The notes under the pieces were generated by a model. It did no database searches, was not told where the DNA came from, and worked only from the letters and a program-made list of their open reading frames with translations. Made by a program: the position numbers and the translations under genes. Positions 21,150 through 31,171 of a stretch of DNA of 64,000 nucleotides are shown here, in pieces. Position 1 is the first letter of the stretch, and each line of letters begins with the position of its first letter. The stretch is taken from the NCBI RefSeq assembly GCF_004770105.1, contig NZ_RQEY01000026.1, forward strand, positions 124,001-188,000, given 5' to 3'. Source of the stretch: Leptospira andrefontaineae. GTDB lineage: Bacteria; Spirochaetota; Leptospiria; Leptospirales; Leptospiraceae.

Positions 21150-22394
21150 ATGCTCGCCGAATACGAGTCTCAACAAATTCTATCTCTGGGAGAAGGTTAT
21201 TATACCCCTCATTACCAGCCGATCTTAGACGTCGGTAATCGTAATATTATAGGTTACGAGGTTTTAGGGAGAGTATTTTCTCCTGAATCCAATCAGTACC
21301 ATTCTTTAGGGTATCATTTCCATAATCCGGATACGGATACTGTCCGTTTAGTTCATATTGATCGTATCATTCGTGAAAAAGCGATCAAACATGTGAAGGA
21401 AACAGGTCTTAAGACTAAAATTTTCCTGAACATGATGCCAAACTTTCTCTCCATGGTGTACACGGGAGAGGTGTTGGATATCAAACGTCTCCATATTCTT
21501 CATCTCATAGACAAATATGATATTAACCCGAACGATCTAGTTTTAGAGATCACTGAAGATAAGTTCGAAGGGAATATTGAAAAACTTTTATATATCGTAA
21601 GCCTTTTCAGAGAAAGGGGGATCAAGATCGCAGTGGATGATCTTGGGGTCGGCTTTTCCAATTTGGAAAGGATCGGTTATATCCATCCGGATATTATGAA
21701 AGTGGACATAAAAATTATGAGAGAGAGTTTGAATAGACGCTCTTTCAAAAATGTACTCTCTGCAATTTCTGAAATGTCCCAAAGACTCGGTTCTCAACTT
21801 CTATTCGAAGGTGTAGAAAACGAAGAAGAATTATATCTTGCTCTATCCATGGGCGCAAACCTCCTCCAAGGTTTTTATTTCTCTCGTCCTGCTTTGGATT
21901 TTCAGGACAAAAAACGTTTTAATAAAACTCTTAAAACTTCTCTAGAAAAATTCTCGGGACTTAGGTTCTTGGAAATTCTGGAAAATCTCAGAAAAGAACA
22001 ATCCTTCCTGGATCAGTTCGTGGATTTATTCAAAGATCTGGAAACTTCTTCCGAAGAAAAGATGACGGATGCATTGAATGGTATCTTAGACAAACTTCCT
22101 TTGGAAACTACTTCTGTTCTAGTTACCGATATGCACGGTTATCAGGTGACTCCTACTTTTAAAAGAGAAGCTTACGATCTTCCTTGGACAAGATTGTTGA
22201 CCGAGGTGGGAAATAACTATGCTTGGAAACCTTTCTTCATCCGCCATAAGGCAGAAACCTACCATTCTAGTAGAGTTTCCGGGTTTACTGAACCTTTCCA
22301 TGACATAGAAACCAAACGTCAATATGTCTTATTCACCCTGAATCTGGGAGAGAATCACGTTCTCATTCTCCGCCTGGACTGGGAATCCTACTGA
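21150..22394 (+). CDS. EAL-domain cyclic-di-GMP phosphodiesterase
   Basis: 414 residues from the ATG at 21150, preceded by GAAGGAAT; an in-frame ATG at 21102 adds 16 residues. Residues 20-270 are an EAL domain with the catalytic set apparently complete: EVL (the eponymous motif), FLNMMP, LEITED, VDDLGVGFSNL, KVDIKIM, LFEGVE and LLQGFYF. The C-terminal 130 residues form a separate alpha/beta module resembling the PAS-like domain of YkuI-type proteins. It should hydrolyse c-di-GMP. The PilZ-like protein at 40131 is a conceivable c-di-GMP receptor elsewhere in the window. Confidence 0.85.
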   Translation: MLAEYESQQILSLGEGYYTPHYQPILDVGNRNIIGYEVLGRVFSPESNQYHSLGYHFHNPDTDTVRLVHIDRIIREKAIKHVKETGLKTKIFLNMMPNFLSMVYTGEVLDIKRLHILHLIDKYDINPNDLVLEITEDKFEGNIEKLLYIVSLFRERGIKIAVDDLGVGFSNLERIGYIHPDIMKVDIKIMRESLNRRSFKNVLSAISEMSQRLGSQLLFEGVENEEELYLALSMGANLLQGFYFSRPALDFQDKKRFNKTLKTSLEKFSGLRFLEILENLRKEQSFLDQFVDLFKDLETSSEEKMTDALNGILDKLPLETTSVLVTDMHGYQVTPTFKREAYDLPWTRLLTEVGNNYAWKPFFIRHKAETYHSSRVSGFTEPFHDIETKRQYVLFTLNLGENHVLILRLDWESY

Positions 22395-22472
22395 AGTCCG
22401 GGCTTCCAAACATCTTTCCTATTGATCTCCGCCTCAGGCATAAAAACATAGTCCTAGGCAGGGGTCCTATAC

Positions 22473-23234
22473 GTGGCGGAACTACTCAAAATTTCAAATC
22501 TTCGCGCCGGAGTGGAAACCGAATCCGGTGAAGTTCAGGAAATCCTAAAAGGAGTCGACCTCACTATCAACGAGGGAGAAGTCCATGCCATCATGGGTCC
22601 TAACGGATCCGGAAAAAGTACCTTATCAAATGTCATCATGGGCCACCCTAAATATAAGGTGATCTCTGGGGATATACTTTTCAGAGGGGAATCCCTTCTT
22701 GAAAAACCGACTGACGAAAGAGCAAGAGCCGGCATCTTTCTTTGTTTCCAATATCCAACCAGCATCCCCGGCGTAACCATCGGAAATTTCTTACGCACCA
22801 TCTTAAAATCAGTCCGAGGCAAGGACTTACCTGTAAAAGAATTCCGGAAAGAACTAAAAGAGGCCACAGCTTTATTAGAAGTTCCTGATACTTGGATCGG
22901 AAGATACGTGAACGACGGATTTTCCGGTGGAGAGAAAAAGAGGAATGAAATCCTTCAAATGACTCTTCTCAAACCTAAACTTTCAGTTCTAGACGAGACA
23001 GATTCGGGTCTGGACATTGACGCACTTAGAATTATCAGCGAAGGGATCACTAAAAACAAATCCGTAGAAAGGTCCATCCTTCTGATCACACATTACCAAA
23101 GAATGTTGAATTACGTGACTCCTGATTTTGTTCACGTTTTTGCACAGGGTAAGATCCTGAAAACCGGCGGAAGAGAGCTCGCTCTTGAGTTGGAAGAAAA
23201 AGGATATGACTGGATCCTGAACGGAGCGAACTAA
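22473..23234 (+). CDS. sufC: Fe-S cluster assembly ATPase SufC
   Basis: 253 residues from a GTG with AGGGG about 10 bases upstream. ABC ATPase of the soluble SufBCD scaffold: Walker [11 protein letters not shown], the SufC-specific [13 protein letters not shown], signature [12 protein letters not shown], Walker [13 protein letters not shown] and [10 protein letters not shown]. It is the first gene of a tight Suf operon. Unusually no sufB precedes it. Confidence 0.93.
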   Translation: MAELLKISNLRAGVETESGEVQEILKGVDLTINEGEVHAIMGPNGSGKSTLSNVIMGHPKYKVISGDILFRGESLLEKPTDERARAGIFLCFQYPTSIPGVTIGNFLRTILKSVRGKDLPVKEFRKELKEATALLEVPDTWIGRYVNDGFSGGEKKRNEILQMTLLKPKLSVLDETDSGLDIDALRIISEGITKNKSVERSILLITHYQRMLNYVTPDFVHVFAQGKILKTGGRELALELEEKGYDWILNGAN

Positions 23235-23238
23235 AGGA

Positions 23239-24420
23239 ATGCTTTTGGCGGAATCAATTTCGGAATATATCAAGGAAAAGAAGGAGCCATCCATTCTTAC
23301 TGAATTCCGTACAAACGCTGAAAAATTTCTGAACGAGGCTATATTTCCGGATTCTTCTCTGGAATCTTGGAGAAAGATCAGTCTTTCTAATTTTAAAATT
23401 TCAGAATATACCAAAGTTTGTCCTGATTCTTCCGTAACCGTTTCCGGAAATGCGAAGGTTACTAAATTACAAGATCTTCCTCCTGAAAAACTTTCAGAGG
23501 TTTTGAAAAAACTAGAACCTGCAGTTTCATTTTATTCCAAAGAATGGTTTCCGCTTTTCGTATTTTCCAGGTTCACTCATGCGTATTATGTGCAACTAGG
23601 TTCGGATCCTTCTTCTTTCCCTGAGATCAAGGTTGAATGTAAGGACGGAAATATCATTCTTCCTCTTCTGATCGTGGATGCTTTCCCAGGAGCTAAATCC
23701 AATTTTCTGGAAAGATGGGAATCCCCTTCTCAGAAAGATTTGGTGTTAATGAGTGGAGTTACTATTCTTCTTACTCCTCCAAATGGAGATTTCCAATATT
23801 CCAGTTTGGAAAATTTGGGAGATTCTACCTTTCATTTTAGAGCTACTTATGGAGTTCAGGAAAAGGACTCTAAGTTTCATGCGAGTCTTGCTTCTTGGGG
23901 CGGATATAAGGGTAAATCATTCTATGATACGAATGTTATTGGAAAAGGATGTTGGACACGTTATGTGGGTCTTTCTCCTTTAAAGGCGAGGGAATTCCAA
24001 GACACTGAAGTCAGAATTCTTCATTCGGAAAGCCATGCTCAAAGTTCTATTTTATATAGAACTGTTGTAAGAGAGAAGGCTCATCATGTATTTACCGGGA
24101 ATCTTCATATACCTTCTCATTGCAAAGACGTGGGTGCGATCCAGATCAATAATAATCTTCTTCTAGACAGAACTGCAAGAGCAGAATCTATTCCTAAGTT
24201 GGAAGTATTTGCTGACAGTGTAAAATGTGAGCATGGCGCTACAGTCGGAGAAATAGACGAAGAACAATTATTCTATTTAGCTTCCAGAGGTATCTCGGAA
24301 GAAGAAGCACGCAAAATGATCGTAGAAGGATTCTTGAACGAAGTAGTCCGAGAATTTCCTTCCGAAACTGTTCGCGAAGAATTATCCTCTATGATAGAAT
24401 CTAGGATGTTGGGCGAGTAA
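23239..24420 (+). CDS. sufD: Fe-S cluster assembly scaffold SufD
   Basis: 393 residues, start ATG with AAAGGA upstream. The C-terminal SufB/SufD core is clear: [28 protein letters not shown], then [19 protein letters not shown] and [13 protein letters not shown]. The N-terminal half is weakly conserved and lacks the features of SufB, so I call it SufD. It forms the SufBC2D complex with SufC; SufB must be encoded elsewhere. The stop shares its last base with the next start. Confidence 0.88.
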   Translation: MLLAESISEYIKEKKEPSILTEFRTNAEKFLNEAIFPDSSLESWRKISLSNFKISEYTKVCPDSSVTVSGNAKVTKLQDLPPEKLSEVLKKLEPAVSFYSKEWFPLFVFSRFTHAYYVQLGSDPSSFPEIKVECKDGNIILPLLIVDAFPGAKSNFLERWESPSQKDLVLMSGVTILLTPPNGDFQYSSLENLGDSTFHFRATYGVQEKDSKFHASLASWGGYKGKSFYDTNVIGKGCWTRYVGLSPLKAREFQDTEVRILHSESHAQSSILYRTVVREKAHHVFTGNLHIPSHCKDVGAIQINNNLLLDRTARAESIPKLEVFADSVKCEHGATVGEIDEEQLFYLASRGISEEEARKMIVEGFLNEVVREFPSETVREELSSMIESRMLGE

Positions 24421-24734
24421 TGAGTGAATTTCAGAAACTAGCTAAACTTTCCGATCTGAAAGAAGGGGAGATATTCGTAGCAGAAACCCGTTACCATAGG
24501 GTAGGGTTGACTAGACTGGGGGACGAAGTTTGTGCATTCGCGGATCTTTGTACCCATGACGGTGAGGATATTTCTACAGGAGAATTGGAAGGCGACGTAA
24601 TCGTTTGTCCAAGACATTCTGCAAAGTTTAATATTCGCACAGGTAAGGTACTTTGTATGCCTGCAGTAGAAGATTTGCCAGTCTATAAGACTAGAATCGT
24701 GGGTGACGAAGTCGAAGTAGAGTTAGAGGATTGA
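24420..24734 (+). CDS. Rieske-type [2Fe-2S] ferredoxin
   Basis: 104 residues, a complete small Rieske protein: CTHDGED with Cys44 and His46, and CPRHSAKF with Cys63 and His66. Such proteins donate electrons to ring-hydroxylating oxygenases or act with cluster-assembly enzymes. Here it sits between sufD and sufS with a one-base overlap to sufD, so a role as electron donor or cluster carrier in Suf assembly is suggested by context. No signal peptide. Confidence 0.88.
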   Translation: MSEFQKLAKLSDLKEGEIFVAETRYHRVGLTRLGDEVCAFADLCTHDGEDISTGELEGDVIVCPRHSAKFNIRTGKVLCMPAVEDLPVYKTRIVGDEVEVELED

Positions 24735-24761
24735 CATGGGGAACCGAGGAGAGCAGAAGTT

Positions 24762-26003
24762 TTGAGTTTTGATCTCGAAAAGATACGCAAAGATTTTCCG
24801 ATTCTGTCTACACAGATGAACGGTAAGCCCTTGGTGTTTCTGGACAGCGCCGCCAGTTCTCAAAAGCCTAAGTCTGTTATAGATACGATCCGTAAATATT
24901 ATGAAGCGGAGAATGCGAACATTCACCGCGGAGTGTATTATCTCTCCCAAAAGGCCACTGAAAAATACGAGATGGCTCGTATCAAAACTTCTAGATTTAT
25001 TGGAGCTGCCTGCGCTAAGGTAGTTATATTTACTCGCAATACTACTGAATCCATCAACCTAGTCGCTCAATCTTGGGGACGCACCAATATCCACGAAGGT
25101 GATGAGATCGTATTAACTGAATTAGAGCACCATTCTAATTTGGTTCCTTGGCAGATGTTGGCTCAGGAAAAACAAGCCGTCTTAAAATTTATTCCTCTTA
25201 ACCAAGATTCTACTTTGGATCTAACTAATCTGGATGAGATCATCACCGAAAGAGTGAAGTTAGTCGCTCTTGCTCAGATGTCTAATGTAACTGGAACTAT
25301 TCACGATCTTTCTGCTATTATTCGTAGAGCAAGAGAAGTTGGAGCAAAAGTGTTGATAGATGGTGCCCAAGGGATTTGCCATCTTCCAACAAACGTTCAA
25401 AAAGAAGATTTTGATTTTTATGCATTCTCTGCTCATAAGATGCTCGGACCAACTGGTGTAGGAATTCTTTATGCTAAGGAAGAGATCTTAGACACAATGC
25501 CTCCTTGGATGGGAGGAGGGGATATGATCTCCAAAGTTTGGAAGGATAAATCCACTTATGCCGATCTTCCCGCAAGATTAGAAGCAGGTACTCCTAATAT
25601 TTCCGGAGTGATCGGATTTGGAGCTGCTCTAGAATATCTTGAATCTGTTGGGATGCAAGAGATCAGAAATCATGAGTTGGAACTCCTACAGTATGCTTTA
25701 GATCGATTGGAAGACTTCGGCGGTTTAGAATTGTACGGAACAAACGATCTAAGCAAAAGAGGAGGAGTGATTTCCTTCAATTTTCCTGGAGTCCACCCTC
25801 ACGATGTAGGTTCTATTCTGGACGAAGAAGGGATCGCAATCCGCGTGGGACATCATTGCGCCCAACCGTTTATGGACTTCAAAGGGATCGCAGGTACCTG
25901 CCGCGCTTCTTTCTATCTTTATAATACCAAAGAAGACGTAGATTCTCTTTTGGTAGGTCTAAAGAAGGTGAAGGAGATTTTCGGCCGTGTCCTTAAGCGA
26001 TAG
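24762..26003 (+). CDS. sufS: cysteine desulfurase SufS
   Basis: 413 residues from a TTG with GAGGAG 10 bases upstream (the ATG at 24735 runs into a stop). A group II desulfurase: PLP-binding Lys226 in [18 protein letters not shown] (Cys366) and catalytic Cys380 in [11 protein letters not shown]. It removes sulfur from cysteine as a persulfide and should hand it to SufU. It overlaps sufU by 17 bases. Confidence 0.93.
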   Translation: MSFDLEKIRKDFPILSTQMNGKPLVFLDSAASSQKPKSVIDTIRKYYEAENANIHRGVYYLSQKATEKYEMARIKTSRFIGAACAKVVIFTRNTTESINLVAQSWGRTNIHEGDEIVLTELEHHSNLVPWQMLAQEKQAVLKFIPLNQDSTLDLTNLDEIITERVKLVALAQMSNVTGTIHDLSAIIRRAREVGAKVLIDGAQGICHLPTNVQKEDFDFYAFSAHKMLGPTGVGILYAKEEILDTMPPWMGGGDMISKVWKDKSTYADLPARLEAGTPNISGVIGFGAALEYLESVGMQEIRNHELELLQYALDRLEDFGGLELYGTNDLSKRGGVISFNFPGVHPHDVGSILDEEGIAIRVGHHCAQPFMDFKGIAGTCRASFYLYNTKEDVDSLLVGLKKVKEIFGRVLKR

Positions 26004-26412
26004 TCTTTACCAAGAAGTACTACTCGATCATTACCAAAATCCGAGACATCATGGAAAGATGGAACACTCCGATCTTCACCAAGAAGGAGTCAATCCTCTC
26101 TGCGGTGACGAAGTGGAACTTTTCCTTAAACTGGATGGAGATATTATCTCTGAGATCAGTTTTGTGGGGAAGGGTTGTTCAATTTCCCAAGCTTCTGCTT
26201 CTATGCTGACGGATAGTCTTTATGGAAAAACAATCTCGGAAGCAAAATCACTTCTGCATCAATTTAAAGGAATGCTTTTAGAAGATAAGGTCCCCAATTT
26301 TTCGGAAGAATATGAAGATCTTGAATCTATGGAAGCGGTAAAGAAGATCCCGGCCCGTATCAAATGTGCAACACTTGCCTGGAATACTTTGGAAAAGGCG
26401 ATCGGGAAGTAA
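25987..26412 (+). CDS. sufU: zinc-type sulfur acceptor SufU
   Basis: 141 residues from a GTG preceded by GAAGGAG. The Zn ligands of the SufU class are present: Cys39 and Asp41 in PLCGDEVEL, Cys64 in [10 protein letters not shown] and Cys127 in IKCATLAW. SufU takes persulfide sulfur from SufS. The pairing with a group II SufS, without SufE, is of Gram-positive style. It overlaps sufS by 17 bases and ends the compact part of the operon. Confidence 0.9.
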   Translation: MSLSDSLYQEVLLDHYQNPRHHGKMEHSDLHQEGVNPLCGDEVELFLKLDGDIISEISFVGKGCSISQASASMLTDSLYGKTISEAKSLLHQFKGMLLEDKVPNFSEEYEDLESMEAVKKIPARIKCATLAWNTLEKAIGK

Positions 26413-26432
26413 GGATTATTGGCCAAAAGGAC

Positions 26433-26461
26433 TTGACATAGGTAGCCCCGGTAGCTACAAT
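26433..26461 (+). promoter_or_regulatory. near-consensus promoter of the toxin-antitoxin pair
   Basis: TTGACA at 26433-26438 and TACAAT at 26456-26461 with a 17-bp spacer. The spacer holds a direct repeat (GGTAGC-ccc-GGTAGC), the second copy part of the palindrome GTAGCTAC, suitable for antitoxin autoregulation. The expected start of transcription, six to eight bases after the -10, falls on the antitoxin ATG at 26468. Confidence 0.75.
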
Positions 26462-26467
26462 TTTGGC

Positions 26468-26767
26468 ATGAAAGCGGTAGGGATCAAAGATCTTAAAAAT
26501 AATCTAAGTAGTTTTCTGGATTTTGTACGAAGCGGGGAGACTGTCCTCATTTTGGATAGAAATCAGCCGATTGCAGAGATCAAAAAGTTCGACCAAAAAT
26601 CGGATCTCACCAAACAATATTTAGAAGAAGCGGCTAACGCGAACTCCATTATCCCTGCAAAAACTCTAAAAGGAATCAATATTCCGAAATCAATTCTATT
26701 AAGTACTGGAGCCAAAACCAGAATCTCTACAGCTTGGAGGGAAGCTTACCGAGCAGACAGGGATTAA
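26468..26767 (+). CDS. antitoxin, Phd/YefM type
   Basis: 99 residues from the ATG at 26468. A longer frame back to 26366 overlaps sufU and the promoter and has no family resemblance. The N-terminal half is the Phd/YefM DNA-binding fold: KAVGIKDLKNNLSSFLDFVRSGETVLILDRNQPIAEI. The basic C-terminal half would wrap the toxin. There is no ribosome-binding site; with the promoter just upstream the transcript is predicted to be leaderless. The stop codon abuts the toxin start. Confidence 0.85.
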   Translation: MKAVGIKDLKNNLSSFLDFVRSGETVLILDRNQPIAEIKKFDQKSDLTKQYLEEAANANSIIPAKTLKGINIPKSILLSTGAKTRISTAWREAYRADRD

Positions 26768-27205
26768 ATGGTCTTATATATAGATACTAGTCTTCTATTA
26801 AATATTCTTTATGCAGAAGCAGGTTACGAAGACCATTTGGACTATTTTAATAAATCGAATCTCAAATTCGCTTCTATCTTACTTGAGATAGAAAGTTTCA
26901 GAAGTTTATATTTCACCTATTCAAAAGAGGGTAAACATTTGCCCAAAAATTGGTTCAAAGATGCGGAAGGATTCCTGGGCGAATTCATTTCTCAGATCAA
27001 TTTAAAAAATCTAGACGATGACATTCGAACGGAAATTAGAAAGAACAAAGAAGTTTTAGAACTTAAATCCTTGGATGCAGCTCATCTTGCTACAGCATTG
27101 CATATTAGAAAGTCCATTTCTGACGAATTGATCCTATGTTCTATGGATGAAAAATTCAGATCTGTAGCTAAAAAGTTAGGTTTTAAACTATATCCGAAAA
27201 AATAA
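26768..27205 (+). CDS. PIN-domain toxin, VapC type
   Basis: 145 residues. The acidic residues of a PIN-domain ribonuclease are in place: Asp6 (YIDTSLLLN), Glu40 or Glu42 (LLEIESF), Asp103 (SLDAAHLATA) and Asp127 (CSMDEKF). VapC toxins cut tRNA or rRNA. The start follows the antitoxin stop with no gap, a coupled pair. Pairing of a PIN toxin with a Phd-type antitoxin is common. No damage is seen. Confidence 0.87.
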   Translation: MVLYIDTSLLLNILYAEAGYEDHLDYFNKSNLKFASILLEIESFRSLYFTYSKEGKHLPKNWFKDAEGFLGEFISQINLKNLDDDIRTEIRKNKEVLELKSLDAAHLATALHIRKSISDELILCSMDEKFRSVAKKLGFKLYPKK

Positions 27206-27283
27206 AAAAATCGGATCGCAAGAACTATCAAGCAAAAGTAAAAGATAAAGTTTAGGATACTGGAAACAGTACCAAGGACTGTA

Positions 27284-28114
27284 ATGGATTTCGTTCAAAA
27301 GGCTCTCTGGTTTATAGAAGGTCATTCTAAAGAAAATATTTCTCTAGAAGATATAGCAAAGAATGCAGGGGTTTCTCCCTTTCATCTCACACGAACCTTC
27401 TCTTTGACTATGGGAATTTCTTTGATGAGATATCTAAGAGGACGACGTTTGAGTGAGGCCGCAAAGATATTGGTGGAAAAAGGATCCAATATTTTAGATC
27501 TCGCTTTGGATATTGGTTACGGATCTCACGAGGCATTTACTAGAGCTTTTAAAGATCAGTTTTCGATGACTCCAGAACAACTCAAGTCCCAGGGTCATCT
27601 TGGTAATGTGAACTTAGTGGAGGCTATCACCTTGAACGCAGAACCAATTCCTAAAATCGATCCACCCAGATTCGAAACTATCCCACCTAGACTTTTTGCA
27701 GGTACTGTACAACATTACGATTGTCAAATGCCTGCAGGAATTCCAAACCAATGGCAAAGTTTCGGAATGTACCTTGGAAATATTCCTTCTCAAGTAGGAG
27801 ATGCTGCTTACGGAGTTTGTTATAATTTCGATGCGGAAGGTAATTTTGATTATATGTGCGGTGTAGAAGTTTCAAATTCTTCCGGATTACCGAAAGAGTT
27901 TCAGGTATTAAAAATCCCTGCCCAGAAGTATGCAGTGTTTACTCATAAGGGTCATATCGCTGGGATCAGAGCTACTTTTGCTGCAGCAGGCAAATGGTTT
28001 CCTGATTCCGGAGTAAAACCTTTCGAGGGCGCAAACCTGGAAAAATACGGTAAAGAATTCAATCCAGTCACAGGAATGGGTGGATTAGAAATTTGGATCC
28101 CAGTAGAGGATTAA
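27284..28114 (+). CDS. AraC-family regulator with GyrI-like ligand domain
   Basis: 276 residues. Residues 1-105 hold the two AraC helix-turn-helix motifs (ISLEDIAKNAGVSPFHLTRTF, then ILDLALDIGYGSHEAFTRAF and SMTPEQL). Residues 125-276 are a GyrI/Rob-type effector-binding domain (FETIPPRLFAGTVQHYDC, FAVFTHKGHI-like segment, GGLEIWIPV). Rob/SoxS-like proteins of this build answer to small hydrophobic molecules. It stands just upstream of chrA on the same strand and may control it. Confidence 0.87.
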   Translation: MDFVQKALWFIEGHSKENISLEDIAKNAGVSPFHLTRTFSLTMGISLMRYLRGRRLSEAAKILVEKGSNILDLALDIGYGSHEAFTRAFKDQFSMTPEQLKSQGHLGNVNLVEAITLNAEPIPKIDPPRFETIPPRLFAGTVQHYDCQMPAGIPNQWQSFGMYLGNIPSQVGDAAYGVCYNFDAEGNFDYMCGVEVSNSSGLPKEFQVLKIPAQKYAVFTHKGHIAGIRATFAAAGKWFPDSGVKPFEGANLEKYGKEFNPVTGMGGLEIWIPVED

Positions 28115-28168
28115 ATTTTCCGAAAGGTCTTGCGGAGTCGACACGCAGGGCCTAAATAGTGTTTTCGG

Positions 28169-29323
28169 ATGAAAGAAGTATTTTTCACTTTTTTAAAATT
28201 AGGTCTGATCTCTTTCGGCGGGCCAACCGCACATTTAGCTTATTTCTATCAAGAATTTGTAATTAAAAAGAAATGGATCTCCGAAGAAGTTTATAAAGAA
28301 TTATTGGCGGTATGCCAATTTCTTCCGGGTCCTGCAAGCAGCCAATTGGGGATCTGCATAGGAACTCTTCGGTCCGGCTGGAAATCCGGATGTGTTGCTT
28401 GGATCGGATTTACACTTCCTTCAATCTTATTGATGGTTGGTTTTGGAATTTTATTAAAATCGAATATAGTTCCGGATTTGAAATGGGTCCATGGTTTAAA
28501 ATTGGTCGCAGCCGCCGTTGTAGCTCATGCAATTTTGACCATGTGGAAAAATTCGAAAAACCATCCTTATAAGATCTATATGATTTTAGGTTCTGCAATT
28601 ATTGCCCTGGTGTTTTCGGGCGCGTTTACTCAGTTGATCGTAATTTTAGTTGGAGCAGGTATTGGATTCTTTTTATTTAAAGAAGAATCGGATCTTCCCT
28701 ATGTTTCCGTTTCCTTCTCCATTCCGAAAAAGATCGCATTCTGGTCTTTAGGATTTTTCTTCTTTCTTCTTTTCTTATTACCATTGTTCAGATCATTTTT
28801 CGGGTTACAGTATTTTGCGATCTCCGATTCATTTTATAGATCAGGTGCATTGGTATTTGGGGGAGGACATGTGGTCCTTCCTTTATTGGAAAACGAAGTA
28901 GTGCGACAAGGTTGGATCGGAAAAGAAGAGTTCCTAGCTGGATATGGAGCTGCCCAAGCAATGCCTGGTCCTTTATTTACATTCGCTTCTTATCTAGGTT
29001 ATATGATCTCAGATTTAAGCGGGGCTACTATCTCTACGATTTTTATATTTCTTCCTTCTTTTCTTTTGGTGTTTGGGTTTTTCCCTCTTTGGGAGAAAAT
29101 AAGAAATTATCCAAAAATGCGAACTGTGATTGATGCGATCCAGTTTTCCGCTTTAGGAATCTTATTGTCCGCATTCTGCACTCCTGTTTTCACTTCTTCC
29201 ATATATTCGGCATATGATCTCTTTGTATTCTGTGGATTATTTTCTTTGATGGTTTTTCTAAAAGTCCCAAACTGGTTGATCTTGATCATTGGTATAAGCG
29301 CTCCATTCTTAAATCCGTTCTGA
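28169..29323 (+). CDS. chrA: chromate transporter ChrA
   Basis: 384 residues, the long two-domain form of the CHR family, with about ten membrane segments. Each half begins with the family motif: FLKLGLISFGGPTAHLAYF with CQFLPGPASSQLG in the first, and GALVFGGGHVVLPLLENEV with GYGAAQAMPGPLFTFASYLG in the second. CHR proteins export chromate with protons or sulfate. It lies 54 bases after the AraC gene. The substrate is inferred from family only. Confidence 0.88.
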   Translation: MKEVFFTFLKLGLISFGGPTAHLAYFYQEFVIKKKWISEEVYKELLAVCQFLPGPASSQLGICIGTLRSGWKSGCVAWIGFTLPSILLMVGFGILLKSNIVPDLKWVHGLKLVAAAVVAHAILTMWKNSKNHPYKIYMILGSAIIALVFSGAFTQLIVILVGAGIGFFLFKEESDLPYVSVSFSIPKKIAFWSLGFFFFLLFLLPLFRSFFGLQYFAISDSFYRSGALVFGGGHVVLPLLENEVVRQGWIGKEEFLAGYGAAQAMPGPLFTFASYLGYMISDLSGATISTIFIFLPSFLLVFGFFPLWEKIRNYPKMRTVIDAIQFSALGILLSAFCTPVFTSSIYSAYDLFVFCGLFSLMVFLKVPNWLILIIGISAPFLNPF

Positions 29324-29388
29324 TGGAAAATAAAACGGTCCTTAAAATTCTTTACACGAAGTCGCTGTTTAGGTAGACTAATTGTTAG

Positions 29389-29721
29389 ATGCAATTATTA
29401 GAACAACCAACTCAAGAGATCGAAAAAAGGGTCTACGCTGAGATCCATAGGGTAGAAGATCCCGAGATCGGTATCTCCGTGGCGGAGTTAGGTCTGATCT
29501 ATAAGATCCAGGTAGAAGGTGATAAGGCCCGGATCGAAATGACTTATACTTCTATGGCTTGTCCCGCAGGTCCTCAAATGAAAAAGGATATCGAAGACAA
29601 CGCTCTTAGAGTTGAGGGTATCAACTCTGTAGATGTTGAAGTAGTTTGGACTCCGAAATGGGACCCTCGTGCAATGGCTTCAGAAGAAGCTAAAATGGAT
29701 CTTGGGATTTTTGATTATTAA
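29389..29721 (+). CDS. sufT: SufT/MIP18-type Fe-S assembly factor (DUF59)
   Basis: 110 residues of the DUF59 family: [19 protein letters not shown] at the N-terminus and [11 protein letters not shown] with the reactive cysteine in the middle. Bacterial SufT helps mature Fe-S proteins. It is about 3 kb downstream of sufU on the same strand, separated by the toxin-antitoxin pair, AraC and chrA genes, suggesting these were inserted into a longer Suf locus. Its stop overlaps modC on the other strand by four bases. Confidence 0.85.
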   Translation: MQLLEQPTQEIEKRVYAEIHRVEDPEIGISVAELGLIYKIQVEGDKARIEMTYTSMACPAGPQMKKDIEDNALRVEGINSVDVEVVWTPKWDPRAMASEEAKMDLGIFDY

Positions 29722-30392
29722 GAACGGTTACTGATTATTTTACCGTCTTCCATATAAAGAGCAGTAGTTCCAAAATACTCCAGGTCCTTAGGATCGTGTG
29801 AGATCAGAAGAATAGGCATGCTTATCTTATTCCTTAAACTTTTTAGTTCTTCTCTCATCTTTTGTCTTAGATCCGTGTGAAGTGCTGCAAACGGTTCATC
29901 TAAAAGTAAAATTTTAGGATCTCTTGCAAGTGCTCTTGCGATTGCCACTCTTTGTTTTTGCCCACCTGAAAGATGTTTCGGATAACTTTCGGAAGTCTCT
30001 TCTATCTCGAATAAATTCATCAGATGAGAAACTGTTTCTTTGTCTTTTTGACTAGTAGTGAACCGAAAAAATTTGTTTAACCCGAATTCTATATTCTTTC
30101 TGACGGTAAGATGAGGGAATAACCCGTAACTTTGAGGAACATAGCCTAGATTTCTTTTCTGAGGCGGGATATATTTTTTGGAAGAAGAGTCAAAATAAAC
30201 CGTGTTTGCAAAAGATATTTTTCCCGAATCCGGTTTTAGTAGGCCGGCTAATGCGCGTAATGTGAGACTTTTTCCCGCTCCGGATGGACCATACAATACC
30301 TGAAATTCTCCTGAAAATTCGAACTGAACATCCAGCTCGAATTTTCGATTTCCATCGGAGAGGTTTTTTCGGATATCTACGGTTAAAGACAT
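29718..30392 (-). CDS. modC: molybdate ABC transporter ATPase ModC (short form)
   Basis: 224 residues. Walker A GPSGAGKS at 35-42, signature [16 protein letters not shown] and Walker [13 protein letters not shown] are intact. Full-length ModC has about 350 residues with a C-terminal TOBE (molybdate-binding) domain that is missing here, so feedback by molybdate is unlikely. It is the last gene of the mod operon, sharing one base with modA. Without TOBE the protein resembles many generic ATPases; the name rests on its neighbours. Confidence 0.85.
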   Translation of the reverse strand: MSLTVDIRKNLSDGNRKFELDVQFEFSGEFQVLYGPSGAGKSLTLRALAGLLKPDSGKISFANTVYFDSSSKKYIPPQKRNLGYVPQSYGLFPHLTVRKNIEFGLNKFFRFTTSQKDKETVSHLMNLFEIEETSESYPKHLSGGQKQRVAIARALARDPKILLLDEPFAALHTDLRQKMREELKSLRNKISMPILLISHDPKDLEYFGTTALYMEDGKIISNRS

Positions 30393-31156
30393 TAAGGAAG
30401 TATGAACTTATATTTTAGAAATGTTTCTTTGGCTTCAGGAGATTTTTTTAGAAATTCCAAGAAGGATTTTGCCTCTTCTGAATTTTTGGTACCGGTAACT
30501 AAAATTCCCGGGTATAAGATCGGTTTGTGTCCACTCAATGTGAGTGCTATCTTAACTTTAGATTCTGCGATTGCTGCGTCTGTGACGTAAACAAAGCCAG
30601 CTTCTACTTCCTCTCTTCCTACGTAATCTAAAACTTGTCTTACATTTTCAGCAGGGATAAACTTTTCTTTTAAGGAAATATTTAAGTTGTTCTTGGTAAG
30701 GACTTCTTCCGCATATTTTCCTGCTGGAACTGAGCTTGGATTTCCTATCGCGATCTTTTTAATCTCAGGCAATTGTAGATCTTCTAATTTTTTGATCTTG
30801 AGTTCACTTGTTTTAGGTTGGATTAAAACTAAAGTGTTTTTGAGTAGAATAGTCTTTGTAGAAGATTCTAAAACTTCTGCTTTGATCCCCTTATCTACTA
30901 TATCCTGATCTGCGGAAATGAAAACATCTACTGGAGCACCTTTTTCTATTTGTTGGTATAAACTTCCGGAAGATCCAAAATTGAATACAGCTTTGATTCC
31001 AGTTTTTTGTTTGAATGTGGTTCCGAGTTCTTTTAACACATCGGTTAAGCTAGATGCTGCAGAGATTGTGATCTCTTTTTCCTTCTCTTGCGAGAAAGAA
31101 GGGGATTGTATAAGTAAAAGTAAAACAGGAAGTAATATATATAGTCTTTTGATCAT
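30392..31156 (-). CDS. modA: molybdate-binding protein ModA
   Basis: 254 residues with a signal peptide ending near SPSFSQ (residue 22). The fold landmarks of ModA are clear: ITISAASSLTDVLKELG, FNFGSSGSLYQQIEKGAPVDVFISAD, and NPSSVPAGKYAEEVL; the two Ser-rich loops bind the oxyanion. It captures molybdate or tungstate in the periplasm for ModB/ModC. Confidence 0.92.
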   Translation of the reverse strand: MIKRLYILLPVLLLLIQSPSFSQEKEKEITISAASSLTDVLKELGTTFKQKTGIKAVFNFGSSGSLYQQIEKGAPVDVFISADQDIVDKGIKAEVLESSTKTILLKNTLVLIQPKTSELKIKKLEDLQLPEIKKIAIGNPSSVPAGKYAEEVLTKNNLNISLKEKFIPAENVRQVLDYVGREEVEAGFVYVTDAAIAESKVKIALTLSGHKPILYPGILVTGTKNSEEAKSFLEFLKKSPEAKETFLKYKFILP

Positions 31157-31171
31157 TCGTTTAATAATTCC

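Noticed and set aside
26366..26467. Upstream start for the antitoxin
   Set aside because: The extension overlaps sufU and the promoter and has no similarity to Phd/YefM proteins.
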